DNA of 64,000 bases from Atherix ibis. Taxonomy: Eukaryota > Arthropoda > Insecta > Diptera > Athericidae. The translations under genes were made by a program, and so were the position numbers. Below the pieces are notes generated by a model. The model was given only the letters and a program-made list of their open reading frames with translations, was not told where the DNA came from and searched no databases. How positions within the stretch are numbered: position 1 is the first letter of the stretch; every line of letters starts with the position of its first letter. This document shows positions 13,401 through 26,010 of the stretch, piece by piece. Where the stretch lies: assembly GCA_958298945.1 (NCBI GenBank), contig OY282608.1, positions 79,036,806 through 79,100,805 of the forward strand, read 5' to 3'.

Positions 13401-14088
13401 AACCAACAAGCCAACAAACCAAAAAACCAACAAACGAACAAATCAACAAACCAACAAACAAAGAAACCAACAAACCAACAAACCAACAAACCAACAAACC
13501 AACAAATCAACAAACCAACAAACCAACAAACCAACAAACCAACAAACCAACAAACCAACAAACCAACAAGCCAACAAACCAACAAACCAACATGCCAACA
13601 AGACAAAAAACAAACAAACCAACCAACCAACAAACCAAAAAACCAACAAGCCAACAGACCAACAAACCAAAAAACCAACAAGCCAACAAACCAAAAAACC
13701 AACAAACGAACAAACCAACAAACCAACAAACAAAGAAACCAACAAACCAACAAACCAACAAGCCAACAAACCAACAAACCAACATGGCAACAAGCCAAAA
13801 AACAAACAAACCAACAAACCAACAAACCAACAAACCAACAAACCAACAAACCAACAAACCAACAAACCAACAAACCAACAAACCAACAAGCCAACAAACC
13901 AACAAACCAACATGCCAACAAGCCAACAAACAAATAAACCAACAAACCAACAAACCAACAAACCAACAAGCCAACAAACCAAAAAACCAACAAACGAACA
14001 AACCAACAAACCAACAAACCAACAAACCAACAAACCAACAAACCAACAAACCAACAAACCAACAATACAACAAACTAACAAACACACA
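10461..14088 (+). repeat. 3.6-kb HOR copy I (3,628 bp)
   Basis: Phased from cacacaagttaac at 10,461 to the same marker at 14,089. In order it contains aaataaataaacc (10,494), M2 (10,645), aagccgac (about 10,783), agaagccaacagacc (10,859), aatatacaaac (11,662), aattaac with ccagcaaacc (11,744), aaaaccaacaaatc (about 12,215), aatcaagaaac (12,541), ccaccaaacaaataagcc (about 12,970), aaattaac (13,067) and the aacagacc series. The same order recurs in copies III and IV. Confidence 0.85.
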
Positions 14089-17000
14089 AGTTAACAAACC
14101 AACAAACCAACAAACCAACAAACCAACAAATAAATAAACCAACAAACCAACAAACCAATAAGCCAACAAACCAACAAACCAACAAACCAACAAACCAACA
14201 AACCAACAAACCAACAAACCAACAAACCAACATACCAACAAGCCAACAAACTAACAAACCAACAAGTTAACAAACCAACAAACCAACAAACCAACGAACC
14301 AACAAACCAACAAACAAACAAGCCAACAAACCAACAAACCAACAAACCAACAAACCAACAAATCAACAAACCAACAAGCCAACAAACCAACAAACCAACA
14401 AACCAACAAGCCGACAAACCAACAAACCAACAAACAAATAAACCAACAAACCAACAAACCGACAAACCAACAAACCAACAAACCAAGAAGTCAACAGACC
14501 AACAAACAAACAAGCCAACAAGCCAACAAACCAACAAACCAACAAGCCGACAAACCAACAAACCAACAAACAAATAAACCAACAAACCAACAAACAAACA
14601 AACCAACAAACCAACAAACCAACAAACCAACAAACCAACAAACCAACAAACCAACAAACCAACAAGCCAACAAACCAACAAACCAACATGCCAACAAGCC
14701 AATGAACAAACAAACCAACAAACCAACAAACCAACAAACCAACAAACTAACAAACCAACAAACCAACAAGCCAAGAAACCAACAAACCAACATGCCAACA
14801 AGCCAACAATCAAACAAACCAACAAACCAACAAACCAACAAACAATCAAACCAACAAACCAACAAGCCAATAAACCAACAAGCGAACAAACCAACAAACC
14901 AACATGCCAACAAGCCAACAAACAAGCAAACCAACAAACCAACAAACCAACAAACCAACAAACCAAAACACCAACAAACCAACAAACCAACAAGCCAACA
15001 AACCTACAAACCAACATACCAACAAACCAACAAACCAATAAACCAACAAACCAACAAACCAACAAGCCAACAAACTAACAAACCAACAAGTTAACAAACC
15101 AACAAACCAACAAACCAACAAACCAACAAACCAACAAACCAACAAACAAATAAGCCAAGAAACCAACAAACCAACAATCCAACAAACCAACAATTAAGCA
15201 AACCAATATACAAACAAACCAACAAACCAACAAGCGAACAAACCAACAAACCAACATGCCAACAAGCCAACAAACAAACAAACCAACAAACCAACAAACA
15301 AACAAACCAACAAACCAAAACACCAAGAAACCAACAAACCAACAAGCCAACAAACCTACAAACCAACATACCAACAAACCAACAAACCAATAAACCAACA
15401 AACCAACAAACCAACAAGCCAACAAACTAACAAACCAAAAAGTTAACAAACCAACAAACCAACAAACCAACAAACCAACAAACCAACAAACCAACAAACA
15501 AATAAGCCAAGAAACCAACAAACCAACAATCCAACAAACCAACAATTAAACAAACCAATATACAAACAAACCAACAAACCAACAAACCAACAAGACAACA
15601 AACCAACAAACCAACATGCCAACAAGCCAATTAACAAACAAACCAGCAAACCAACAAACCAACAAACCAATAAACCAACAAACCACCAAACCAAAAAACC
15701 AACAAACCAACAAACCAACAAGCCAACAAACCAACAAACCAACAAACCAACAAACCAACAAACCAACAAACCAACAAACCAACAAACCAACAAACCAACA
15801 AACCAACAAACCAACAAACCAACAAACCAACAACCCAACAAGCCAACAAACTAACAAACCAACAAGTTAACAAACCAACAAACCAACAAACCAACAAACC
15901 AACAAACAAATAAACCGACAAACCAACAAACCAACAAACCAACAAACCAACAAACCAACAAACCAACAAACCAACAAACAAACAAGCCAACAAGCCAAGA
16001 AACCAACAAACCAACAAACCAACAAACCAACAAACTAACAAACCAACAAACCAACAAGCCAACAAACCAACAAACCAACAAACCAACAAACCAACAAACA
16101 TACAAACCAACAAACCAACAAACCAACAAACCAACAAACCAACAAACCAACAAACCAACAAAACAACAATCCAACAAGCCAAAAAACCAACAAATCAACA
16201 AACCAACAAACGAACAAACCAACAAACCAACAAACCCACAAACAAACAAACCAACAAACCTACAAACCAACAAACCAACAAACCAACAAACCAACAAACC
16301 AACAAGCCAACAAACCAACAAACCAACATGCCAATCAGCCAACAAACCAACAAACCAACAAACCAACAAGCCGACAAACCAACAAACCAACAAACAAATA
16401 AACCAACAAACCAACAAACCGACAAACCAACAAACCAACAAACCAAGAAGTCAACAGACCAACAAACAAACAAGCCAACAAGCCAACAAACCAACAAACC
16501 AACAAGCCGACAAACCAACAAACCAACAAACAAATAAACCAACAAACCAACAAACAAACAAACCAACAAACCAACAAACCAACAAACCAACAAACCAACA
16601 AACCAACAAACCAACAAACCAACAAACCAACAAGCCAACAAACCAACAAACCAACATGCCAACAAGCCAATGAACAAACAAACCAACAAACCAACAAACC
16701 AACAAACCAACAAACTAACAAACCAACAAACCAACAAGCCAACAAACCAACAAACCAACAAACCAACAAACCAACAAACATACAAACCAACAAACCAACA
16801 AACCAACAAACCAACAAACCAACAAACCAACAAACCAACAAAACAACAATCCAACAAGCCAAAAAACCAACAAATCAACAAACCAACAAACGAACAAACC
16901 AACAAACCAACAAACCCACAAACAAACAAACCAACAAACCTACAAACCAACAAACCAACAAACCAACAAACCAACAAACCAACAAGCCAACAAACCAACA

Positions 17001-17695
17001 AACCAACATGCCAACCAGCCAACAAACAAACAAACCAACAAACCAACAAACCAACAAACCAACAAACCAACAAACCAACAAACCAACAAACCAACAAAAC
17101 AACAAGCCAACAAACCAACAAACCAACATGCCAACAAGCCAACAAACAAACAAACCAACAAACCAACAAACCAACAAATCAAGAAACAAACAAACCAACA
17201 AACCAACAAGCCAACAACCAAAAAACCAACAACCGAACAAACCAACAAACCAGCAAACCAACAAACAAACAAACCAACAAACCAACAAACCAACAAACCA
17301 ACAAACCAACAAACCAACAAACCAACAAACCAACAAACCAACAAACCAACAAGCTAACAAACCAACAAACCAACATGCCAACAAGCCAACAAACAAACAA
17401 ACCAACAAACCAACAAACCAACAAACCAACAAACCAACAAACCAACAAACCAACAAACCAAAAAACCAACAAACCAACAAACCAACAAGCCAACAAACCA
17501 ACAAACCAACAAACCAACTAACCAACAAACCAATAAACCAACAAACCAACAAACCAACAAGCCAACAAACTAACAAACCAACAAGTTAACAAACCAAAAA
17601 ACCAACAAACGAACAAACCAACAAACCAACAAACCAACAAACCAACAAACCAACAAACCAACAAACCAACAATACAACAAACTAACAAACACACA
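14089..17695 (+). repeat. 3.6-kb HOR copy II (3,607 bp, rearranged)
   Basis: This copy starts colinear with copy I: aaataaataaacc 14,128, M2 14,265, agaagtcaacagacc about 14,486, aatatacaaac 15,205 and 15,552, aattaac with ccagc 15,628. The segment around agaagtcaac and caatgaac then appears a second time (16,447 and 16,669), flanked by two copies of a 680-bp-spaced segment. After aatcaagaaac (17,178) the copy jumps near 17,583 from an M2 straight to ccaaaaaacc and aacgaac. The ccaccaaac and aaattaac part, roughly 1 kb in copy I, is missing. The gain and the loss nearly cancel. Confidence 0.82.
16035..17010 (+). repeat. 680-bp-spaced duplicate segments with an inserted HOR piece
   Basis: The segment about 16,035-16,330 (cataca, aaaacaacaatcc, ccaaaaaaccaacaaatc, aaacccac) is repeated 680 bp later at about 16,715-17,010, exactly 85 octamers. 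Between them lies about 16,370-16,730. That piece matches about 14,410-14,760 at an offset of 1,960-1,968 bp (agaagtcaac at 14,486 and 16,446, aatgaac at 14,701 and 16,669). The arrangement looks like a piece from an earlier part of the same HOR placed between two copies of its neighbour. The closest relatives of the flanks are at about 19,738-20,030 and 23,640-23,930. Confidence 0.8.
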
Positions 17696-20600
17696 AGTTA
17701 ACAAACCAACAAACCAACAAACCAACAAACCAACAAATAAATAAACCAACAAACCAACAAACCAACAAGCCAACAAACCAACAAACCAACAAACCAACAA
17801 ACCAACAAACCAACAAACCAACAAACCAACAAACCAACAAACCAACATACCAACAAGCCAACAAACTAACAAACCAACAAGTTAACAAACCAACAAACCA
17901 ACAAACCAACGAACCTACAAACCAACAAACAAACAAGCCAACAAACCAACAAACCAACAAACCAACAAACCAACAAACCAACAAATCAACAAACCAACAA
18001 GCCAACAAACCAACAAACCAACAAACCAACAAGCCGACAAACCAACAAACCAACAAACAAATAAACCAACAAACCAACAAACCGACAAACCAACAAACCA
18101 ACAAACCAAGAAGTCAACAGACCAACAAACAAACAAGCCAACAAGCCAACAAACCAACAAACCAACAAGCCGACAAACCAACAAACCAACAAACAAATAA
18201 ACCAACAAACCAACAAACAAACAAACCAACAAACCAACAAACCAACAAACCAACAAACCAACAAACCAACAAACCAACAAACTAACAAACCAACAAGCCA
18301 ACAAACCAACAAACCAACATGCCAACAAGCCAATGAACAAACAAACCAACAAACCAACAAACCAACAAACCAACAAACTAACAAACCAACAAACCAACAA
18401 GCCAACAAACCAACAAACCAACATGCCAACAAGCCAACAATCAAACAAACCAACAAACCAACAAACCAACAAACAATCAAACCAACAAACCAACAAGCCA
18501 ACAAACCAACAAGCGAACAAACCAACAAACCAACATGCCAACAAGCCAACAAACAAACAAACCAACAAACCAACAAACCAACAAACCAACAAACCAAAAC
18601 ACCAACAAACCAACAAACCAACAAGCCAACAAACCTACAAACCAACATACCAACAAACCAACAAACCAATAAACCAACAAACCAACAAACCAACAAGCCA
18701 ACAAACTAACAAACCAACAAGTTAACAAACCAACAAACCAACAAACCAACAAACCAACAAACCAACAAACCAACAAACAAATAAGCCAAGAAACCAACAA
18801 ACCAACAATCCAACAAACCAACAATTAAACAAACCAATATACAAACAAACCAACAAACCAACAAACCAACAAACCAACAAGACAACAAACCAACAAACCA
18901 ACAAACTACCAAACCAACAAACCAACAAACCAACAAGCGAACAAACCAACAAACCAACATGCCAACAAGCCAACAAACAAACAAACCAACAAACCAACAA
19001 ACAAACAAACCAACAAACCAAAACACCAAGAAACCAACAAACCAACAAGCCAACAAACCTACAAACCAACATACCAACAAACCAACAAACCAATAAACCA
19101 ACAAACCAACAAACCAACAAGCCAACAAACTAACAAACCAAAAAGTTAACAAACCAACAAACCAACAAACCAACAAACCAACAAACCAACAAACCAACAA
19201 ACCAACAAACCAACAAACCAACAAACCAACAAACAAATAAGCCAAGAAACCAACAAACCAACAATCCAACAAACCAACAATTAAACAAACCAATATACAA
19301 ACAAACCAACAAACCAACAAACCAACAAACCAACAAGACAACAAACCAACAAACCAACATGCCAACAAGCCAATTAACAAACAAACCAGCAAACCAACAA
19401 ACCAACAAACCAATAAACCAACAAACCAACAAACCAAAAAACCAACAAGCCAACAAACCAACAAGCCAACAAACCAACAAACCAACAAACCAACAAACCA
19501 ACAAACCAACAAACCAACAAACCAACAAACCAACAAACCAACAAACCAACAAACCAACAAACCAACAACCCAACAAGCCAACAAACTAACAAACCAACAA
19601 GTTAACAAACCAACAAACCAACAAACCAACAAACCAACAAACAAATAAACCAACAAACCAACAAACCAACAAACCAACAAACCAACAAACCAACAAACCA
19701 ACAAACCAACAAACAAACAAGCCAACAAGCCAAGAAACCAACAAACCAACAAACCAACAAACCAACAAACCAACAAACCAACAAACCAACAAACATACAA
19801 ACCAACAAACCAACAAACCAACAAACCAACAAACCAACAAACCAACAAACCAACAAACCAACAAAACAACAATCCAACAAGCCAAAAAACCAACAAATCA
19901 ACAAACCAACAAACGAACAAACCAACAAACCAACAAACCCACAAACAAACAAACCAACAAACCTACAAACCAACAAACCAACAAACCAACAAACCAACAA
20001 ACCAACAAGCCAACAAACCAACAAACCAACATGCCAACCAGCCAACAAACAAACAAACCAACAAACCAACAAACCAACAAACCAACAAACCAACAAACCA
20101 ACAAACCAACAAACCAACAAACCAACAAACCAACAAACCAACAAAACAACAAGCCAACAAACCAACAAACCAACATGCCAACAAGCCAACAAACAAACAA
20201 ACCAACAAACCAACAAACCAACAAATCAAGAAACAAACAAACCAACAAACCAACAAGCCAACAACCAAAAAACCAACAACCGAACAAACCAACAAACCAG
20301 CAAACCAACAAACAAACAAACCAACAAACCAACAAACCAACAAACCAACAAACCAACAAACCAACAAACCAACAAACCAACAAACCAACAAGCTAACAAA
20401 CCAACAAACCAACATGCCAACAAGCCAACAAACAAACAAACCAACAAACCAACAAACCAACAAACCAACAAACCAACAAACCAACAAACCAAAAAACCAA
20501 CAAACCAACAAACCAACAAGCCAACAAACCAACAAACCAACAAACCAACTAACCAACAAACCAATAAACCAACAAACCAACAAACCAACAAGCCAACAAA

Positions 20601-21470
20601 CTAACAAACCAACAAGTTAACAAACCAACAAACCAACAAACCAACAAACCACCAAACAAATAAGCCAAGAAACCAACAAACCAACAATCCAACAAACCAA
20701 CAAACCAACAAGCCAACAAGCCATCAAACCAACAAACCAACAAATTAACAAACCAACAATTCAACAAACCAACAAACAAATAAACCAACAAAACAACAAA
20801 CCAACAAACCAACAAACCAACAAACCAACAAACCAACAAGCCAACAGACCAACAAACCAAAAAACCAACAAGCCAACAAACCAAAAAACCAACAAACGAA
20901 CAAACCAACAAACCAACAAACAAAGAAACCAACAAACTAACAAACCAACAAACCAACAAACCAAGAAATCAATAAACCAACAAACCAACAAACCAACAAA
21001 CCAACAAACCAACAAACCAACAAACCAACAAGCCAACAAACCAACAAACCAACATGCCAACAAGCCAAAAAACAAACAATCCAACAAACCAACAAACCAA
21101 CAGAGCGACAAGCCAACAGACCAACAAACCAACAAACCAACATGCCAACAAGCCAACAAACAAATAAACCAACAAACCAACAAACCAACAAGCCAACAAA
21201 CCAAAAAACCAACAAACGAACAAACCAACAAACCAACAAACCAACAAACCAACAAACCAACAAACAAACAAACAAACAAACCAACAAACCAACAAACCAA
21301 CAAACCAACAAACCAACAAACCAACAAACCAACAAACCACCAAACCAACAAACCAACAAAACAAAAAACCAACAAACCAACAAACCAACAAGCCAACACA
21401 CCAACAAACCAACAAACCAACAAACCAACAAACCAACAAACCAACAATACAACAAACTAACAAACACACA
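17696..21470 (+). repeat. 3.6-kb HOR copy III (3,775 bp)
   Basis: Colinear with copy I: aaataaataaacc 17,734, M2 17,880, agaagtcaac 18,119, aatgaac 18,332, aatatacaaac 18,836 and 19,291, aattaac with ccagc 19,371, aatcaagaaac 20,224, ccaccaaacaaataagcc about 20,648, aaattaac 20,742, then cacacaagttaac at 21,471. The segment 14,500-15,193 of copy II reappears here at exactly 3,631 bp. A whole number of octamers (72 bp) is inserted after that, giving offsets of 3,703. Confidence 0.86.
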
Positions 21471-22061
21471 AGTTAACAAACCAACAAACCAACAAACCAA
21501 CAAACCAACAAATAAATAAACCAACAAACCAACAAACCAACAAGCCAACAAACCAACAAACCAACAAACCAACAAACCAACAAACCAACAAGCCAACAAG
21601 CCAACAAACCAAAAAACCAACAAACGAACAAACCAACAAACCAACAAACCAACAAACCAACAAACCAACAAACTAACAAACCAACAAACAAACAAACCAA
21701 CAAACCAACAAACCAACAAACCAACAAACCAACAAACGAACAAACCAACAAACCAACAAACCAACAAACCAACAAACCAAAAACCAACATGCCAACAAGC
21801 CAAAAAACAAACAAACCAACAAACCAACAAACCAACTAACCAACAAACCAACAAACCAATAAACCAACAAACCAACAAACCAACAAACCAACATGCCAGC
21901 AAGACAACAAACAAACAAACCAACAAACCAACAAACCAACAAACCAACAAGCCAACAAACCAAAAAATCAACAAACGAACAAACCAACAAACCTACAAAC
22001 CAACAAACAAACAAACCAACAAACCAACAAGCCAACAATACAACAAACTAACAAACACACA
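21471..22061 (+). repeat. 591-bp truncated HOR copy
   Basis: The HOR phase marker cacacaagttaac occurs at 21,471 and again at 22,062, only 591 bp apart. The short unit starts normally (aaataaataaacc at 21,509). It then runs through ccaaaaaacc, aacgaac, a 7-mer ccaaaaa before ATG 21,788, catgccagcaagac (about 21,893) and aaatcaac back to the marker. The pieces around ATG 21,788 and catgccagcaag recur 4,366 bp later (about 26,154 and 26,259) and again near 28,742 and 28,847. Confidence 0.8.
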
Positions 22062-25000
22062 AGTTAACAAACCAACAAACCAACAAACCAACAAATAAAT
22101 AAACCAACAAACCAACAAACCAACAAGCCAACAAACCAACAAACCAACAAACCAACAAACCAACAAACCAACAAACCAACAAACCAACAAACCAACATAC
22201 CAACAAGCCAACAAACTAACAAACCAACAAGTTAACAAACCAACAAACCAACAAACCAACAAACCAACAAACCAACAAACAAACAAGCCAACAAACCAAC
22301 AAACCAATAAACCAACAAACCAACAAACCAACAAGCCAACAAACCAACAAACCAACAAACCAACAAGCCGACAAACCAACAAACCAACAAACAAATAAAC
22401 CAACAAACCAACAAACCGACAAACCAACAAACCAACAAACCAAGAAGTCAACAGACCAACAAACAAACAAGCCAACAAGCCAACAAACCAACAAACCAAC
22501 AAGCCGACAAACCAACAAACCAACAAACAAATAAACCAACAAACCAACAAACAAACAAACCAACAAACCAACAAACCAACAAACCAACAAACCAACAAAC
22601 CAACAAACCAACAAACCAACAAACCAACAAGCCAACAAACCAACAAACCAACATGCCAAAAAGCCAATGAACAAACAAACCAACAAACCAACAAACCAAA
22701 AAACTAACAAACCAACAAACCAACAAGCCAACAAACCAACAAACCAACATGCCAACAAGCCAACAATCAAACAAACCAACAAACCAACAAACCAACAAAC
22801 CAACAAACAAACAAACCAACAAACCAACAAGCCAACAAACCAAAAAACCAACAACCGAACAAACCAACAAACCAACAAACCAACAAACAAACAAACCAAC
22901 AAACCAAAAAACCAACAAACCAACAAACTAACAAACCAAAAAACCAACAAACCAACAAGCGAACAAACCAACAAACCAACATGCCAACAAGCCAACAAAC
23001 AAACAAACTAACAAACCAACAAACCAACAAACCAACAAACCAAAACACCAACAAACCAACAAACCAACAAGCCAACAAACCTACAAACCAACATACCAAC
23101 AAATCAACAAACCAATAAACCAACAAACCAACAAACCAACAAGCCAACAAACTAACAAACCAACAAGTTAACAAACCAACAAACCAACAAACCAACAAAC
23201 CAACAAACCAACAAACCAACAAACCAACAAACAAATACGCCAAGAAACCAACAAACCAACAATCCAACAAACCAACAATTAAACAAACCAATATACAAAC
23301 AAACCAACAAACCAACAAACCAACATGCCAACAAGCCAATTAACAAACAAACCAGCAAACCAACAAACCAACAAACCAATAAACCAACAAACCAACAAAC
23401 CAAAAAACCAACAAACCAACAAACCAACAAGCCAACAAACCAACAAACCAACAAACCAACAAACCAACAAACCAACAAACCAACAAACCAACAACCCAAC
23501 AAGCCAACAAACTAACAAACCAACAAGTTAACAAACCAACAAACCAACAAACCAACAAACCAACAAACAAATAAACCAACAAACCAACAAACCAACAAAC
23601 CAACAAACCAACAAACCAACAAACCAACAAACAAACAAGCCAACAAGCCAACAAACCAACACACCAACAAACCAACAAACCAACAAACCAACAAACCAAC
23701 AAACATACAAACCAACAAACCAACAAACCAACAAACCAACAAACCAACAAACCAACAAACCAACAAACCAACAATCCAACAAGCCAAAAAACCAACAAAT
23801 CAACAAACCAACAAACGAACAAACCAACAAACCAACAAACCCACAAACAAACAAACCAAGAAACCTACAAACCAACAAACCAACAAACCAACAAACCAAC
23901 AAACCAACAAGCCAACAAACCAACAAACCAACATGCCAACAAGCCAACAAACAAACAAACCAACAAACCAACAAACCAACAAACCAACAAACCAACAAAC
24001 CAACAAACCAACAAAACAACAAGCCAACAAACCAACAAACCAACATGCCAACAAGCCAACAAACAAACAAACCAACAAACCAACAAACCAACAAATCAAG
24101 AAACAAACAAACCAACAAACCAACAAGCCAACAACCAAAAAACCAACAACCGAACAAACCAACAAACCAGCAAACCAACAAACAAACAAACCAACAAACC
24201 AACAAACCAACAAACCAACAAACCAACAAACCAACAAACCAACAAACCAACAAGCTAACAAACCAACAAACCAACATGCCAACAAGCCAACAAACAAACA
24301 AACCAACAAACCAACAAACCAACAAACCAACAAACCAACAAACCAACAAACCAACAAACCAACAAACCAAAAAACCAACAAACCAACAAACCAACAAGCC
24401 AACAAACCAACAAACCAACAAACCAACTAACCAACAAACCAATAAACCAACAAACCAACAAACCAACAAGCCAACAAACTAACAAACCAACAAGTTAACA
24501 AACCAACAAACCAACAAACCAACAAACCAACAAACCACCAAACAAATAAGCCAAGAAACCAACAAACCAACAAACCAACAAGCTAACAAACCAACAAACC
24601 AACATGCCAACAAGCCAACAAACAAACAAACCAACAAACCAACAAACCAACAAACCAACAAACCAACAAACCAACAAACCAACAAACCAAAAAACCAACA
24701 AACCAACAAACCAACAAGCCAACAAACCAACAAACCAACAAACCAACTAACCAACAAACCAATAAACCAACAAACCAACAAACCAACAAGCCAACAAACC
24801 AACAAACCAACAAACCAACAAGCCAACAAGCCAACAAACCAACAAACCAACAAATTAACAAACCAACAATTCAACAAACCAACAAACAAATAAACCAACA
24901 AAACAACAAACCAACAAACCAACAAACCAACAAACCAACAAACCAACAAGCCAACAGACCAACAAACCAAAAAACCAACAAGCCAACAAACCAAAAAACC

Positions 25001-25556
25001 AACAAACGAACAAACCAACAAACCAACAAACAAAGAAACCAACAAACCAACAAACCAACAAACCAACAAACCAAGAAATCAATAAACCAACAAACCAACA
25101 AACCAACAAACCAACAAACCAACAAACCAACAAACCAACAAGCCAACAAACCAACAAACCAATATGCCAACAAGCCAAAAAACAAACAAACCAACAAACC
25201 AACAGAGCGACAAGCCAACAGACCAACAAACCAACAAACCAACATGCCAACAAGCCAACAAACAAATAAACCAACAAACCAACAAACCAACAAGCCAACA
25301 AACCAAAAAACCAACAAACGAACAAACCAACAAACCAACAAACCAACAAACCAACAAACAAACAAACAAACAAACCAACAAACCAACAAACCAACAAACC
25401 AACAAACCAACAAACCACCAAACCAACAAACCAACAAAACAAAAAACCAACAAACCAACAAACCAACAAGCCAACACACCAACAAACCAACAAACCAACA
25501 AACCAACAAACCAACAAACCAACAAACCAACAATACAACAAACTAACAAACACACA
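22062..25556 (+). repeat. 3.6-kb HOR copy IV (3,495 bp)
   Basis: Colinear marker series: aaataaataaacc 22,093, M2 about 22,229, aagccgac about 22,365, agaagtcaac 22,443, aatatacaaac 23,289, aattaac with ccagc 23,337, ccaaaaaaccaacaaatc about 23,784, aatcaagaaac 24,094, ccaccaaacaaataagcc about 24,535, aaattaac 24,852, and the closing cacacaagttaac at 25,557. The last 700 bp match copy III at an offset of 4,086-4,110 bp. Confidence 0.86.
23325..23531 (+). repeat. Representative M1-to-M2 composite module
   Basis: This interval shows the most common variant haplotype pair in the window. M1 (atgccaacaagcc) starts at 23,325. Variant-poor octamers with one ccaaaaaacc follow, then M2 (gccaacaaactaac, caagttaac) with agttaac at 23,526. 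The same pair with similar spacing occurs at 9,204 and 9,437, 24,285 and 24,493, 31,228 and 31,437, 43,669 and 43,846, 53,133 and 53,349, 59,758 and 59,959, and 61,030 and 61,223. No function is implied. Confidence 0.8.
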
Positions 25557-26010
25557 AGTTAACAAACCAACAAACCAACAAACCAACAAACCAACAAATA
25601 AATAAACCAACAAACCAACAAACCAACAAGCCAACAAACCAACAAACCCACAAACCAACAAACCAACAAACCAACAAACCAACAAACCAACATACCAACA
25701 AGCCAACAAACTAACAAACCAACAAGTTAACAAACCAACAAACCAACAAACCAACAAACCAACAAACAAACAAGCCAACAAACCAACAAACTAACAAACC
25801 AACAAACCAACAAACCAACAAGCCATCAAGCCAACAAACCAACAAACCAACAAGCCGACAAACCAACAAACCAACAAACCAACAAACAAATAAACCAACA
25901 AACCAACATACCAACAAACCAACAAACCAACAAGCCAACAGACCAACAAACCAACAAGCCAACAAGCCAACAAACCAAAAAACCAACAAACGAACAAACC
26001 AACAAACCAA
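25557..26010 (+). repeat. Start of a fifth 3.6-kb HOR copy
   Basis: The opening markers are present in the correct order (aaataaataaacc 25,595, M2 25,725, aagccgac about 25,855, aagccaacagacc about 25,930). The series then switches into a unit that is itself duplicated with a spacing of about 2.5 kb. No further cacacaagttaac was found downstream, so the 3.6-kb HOR ends here. Confidence 0.78.
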
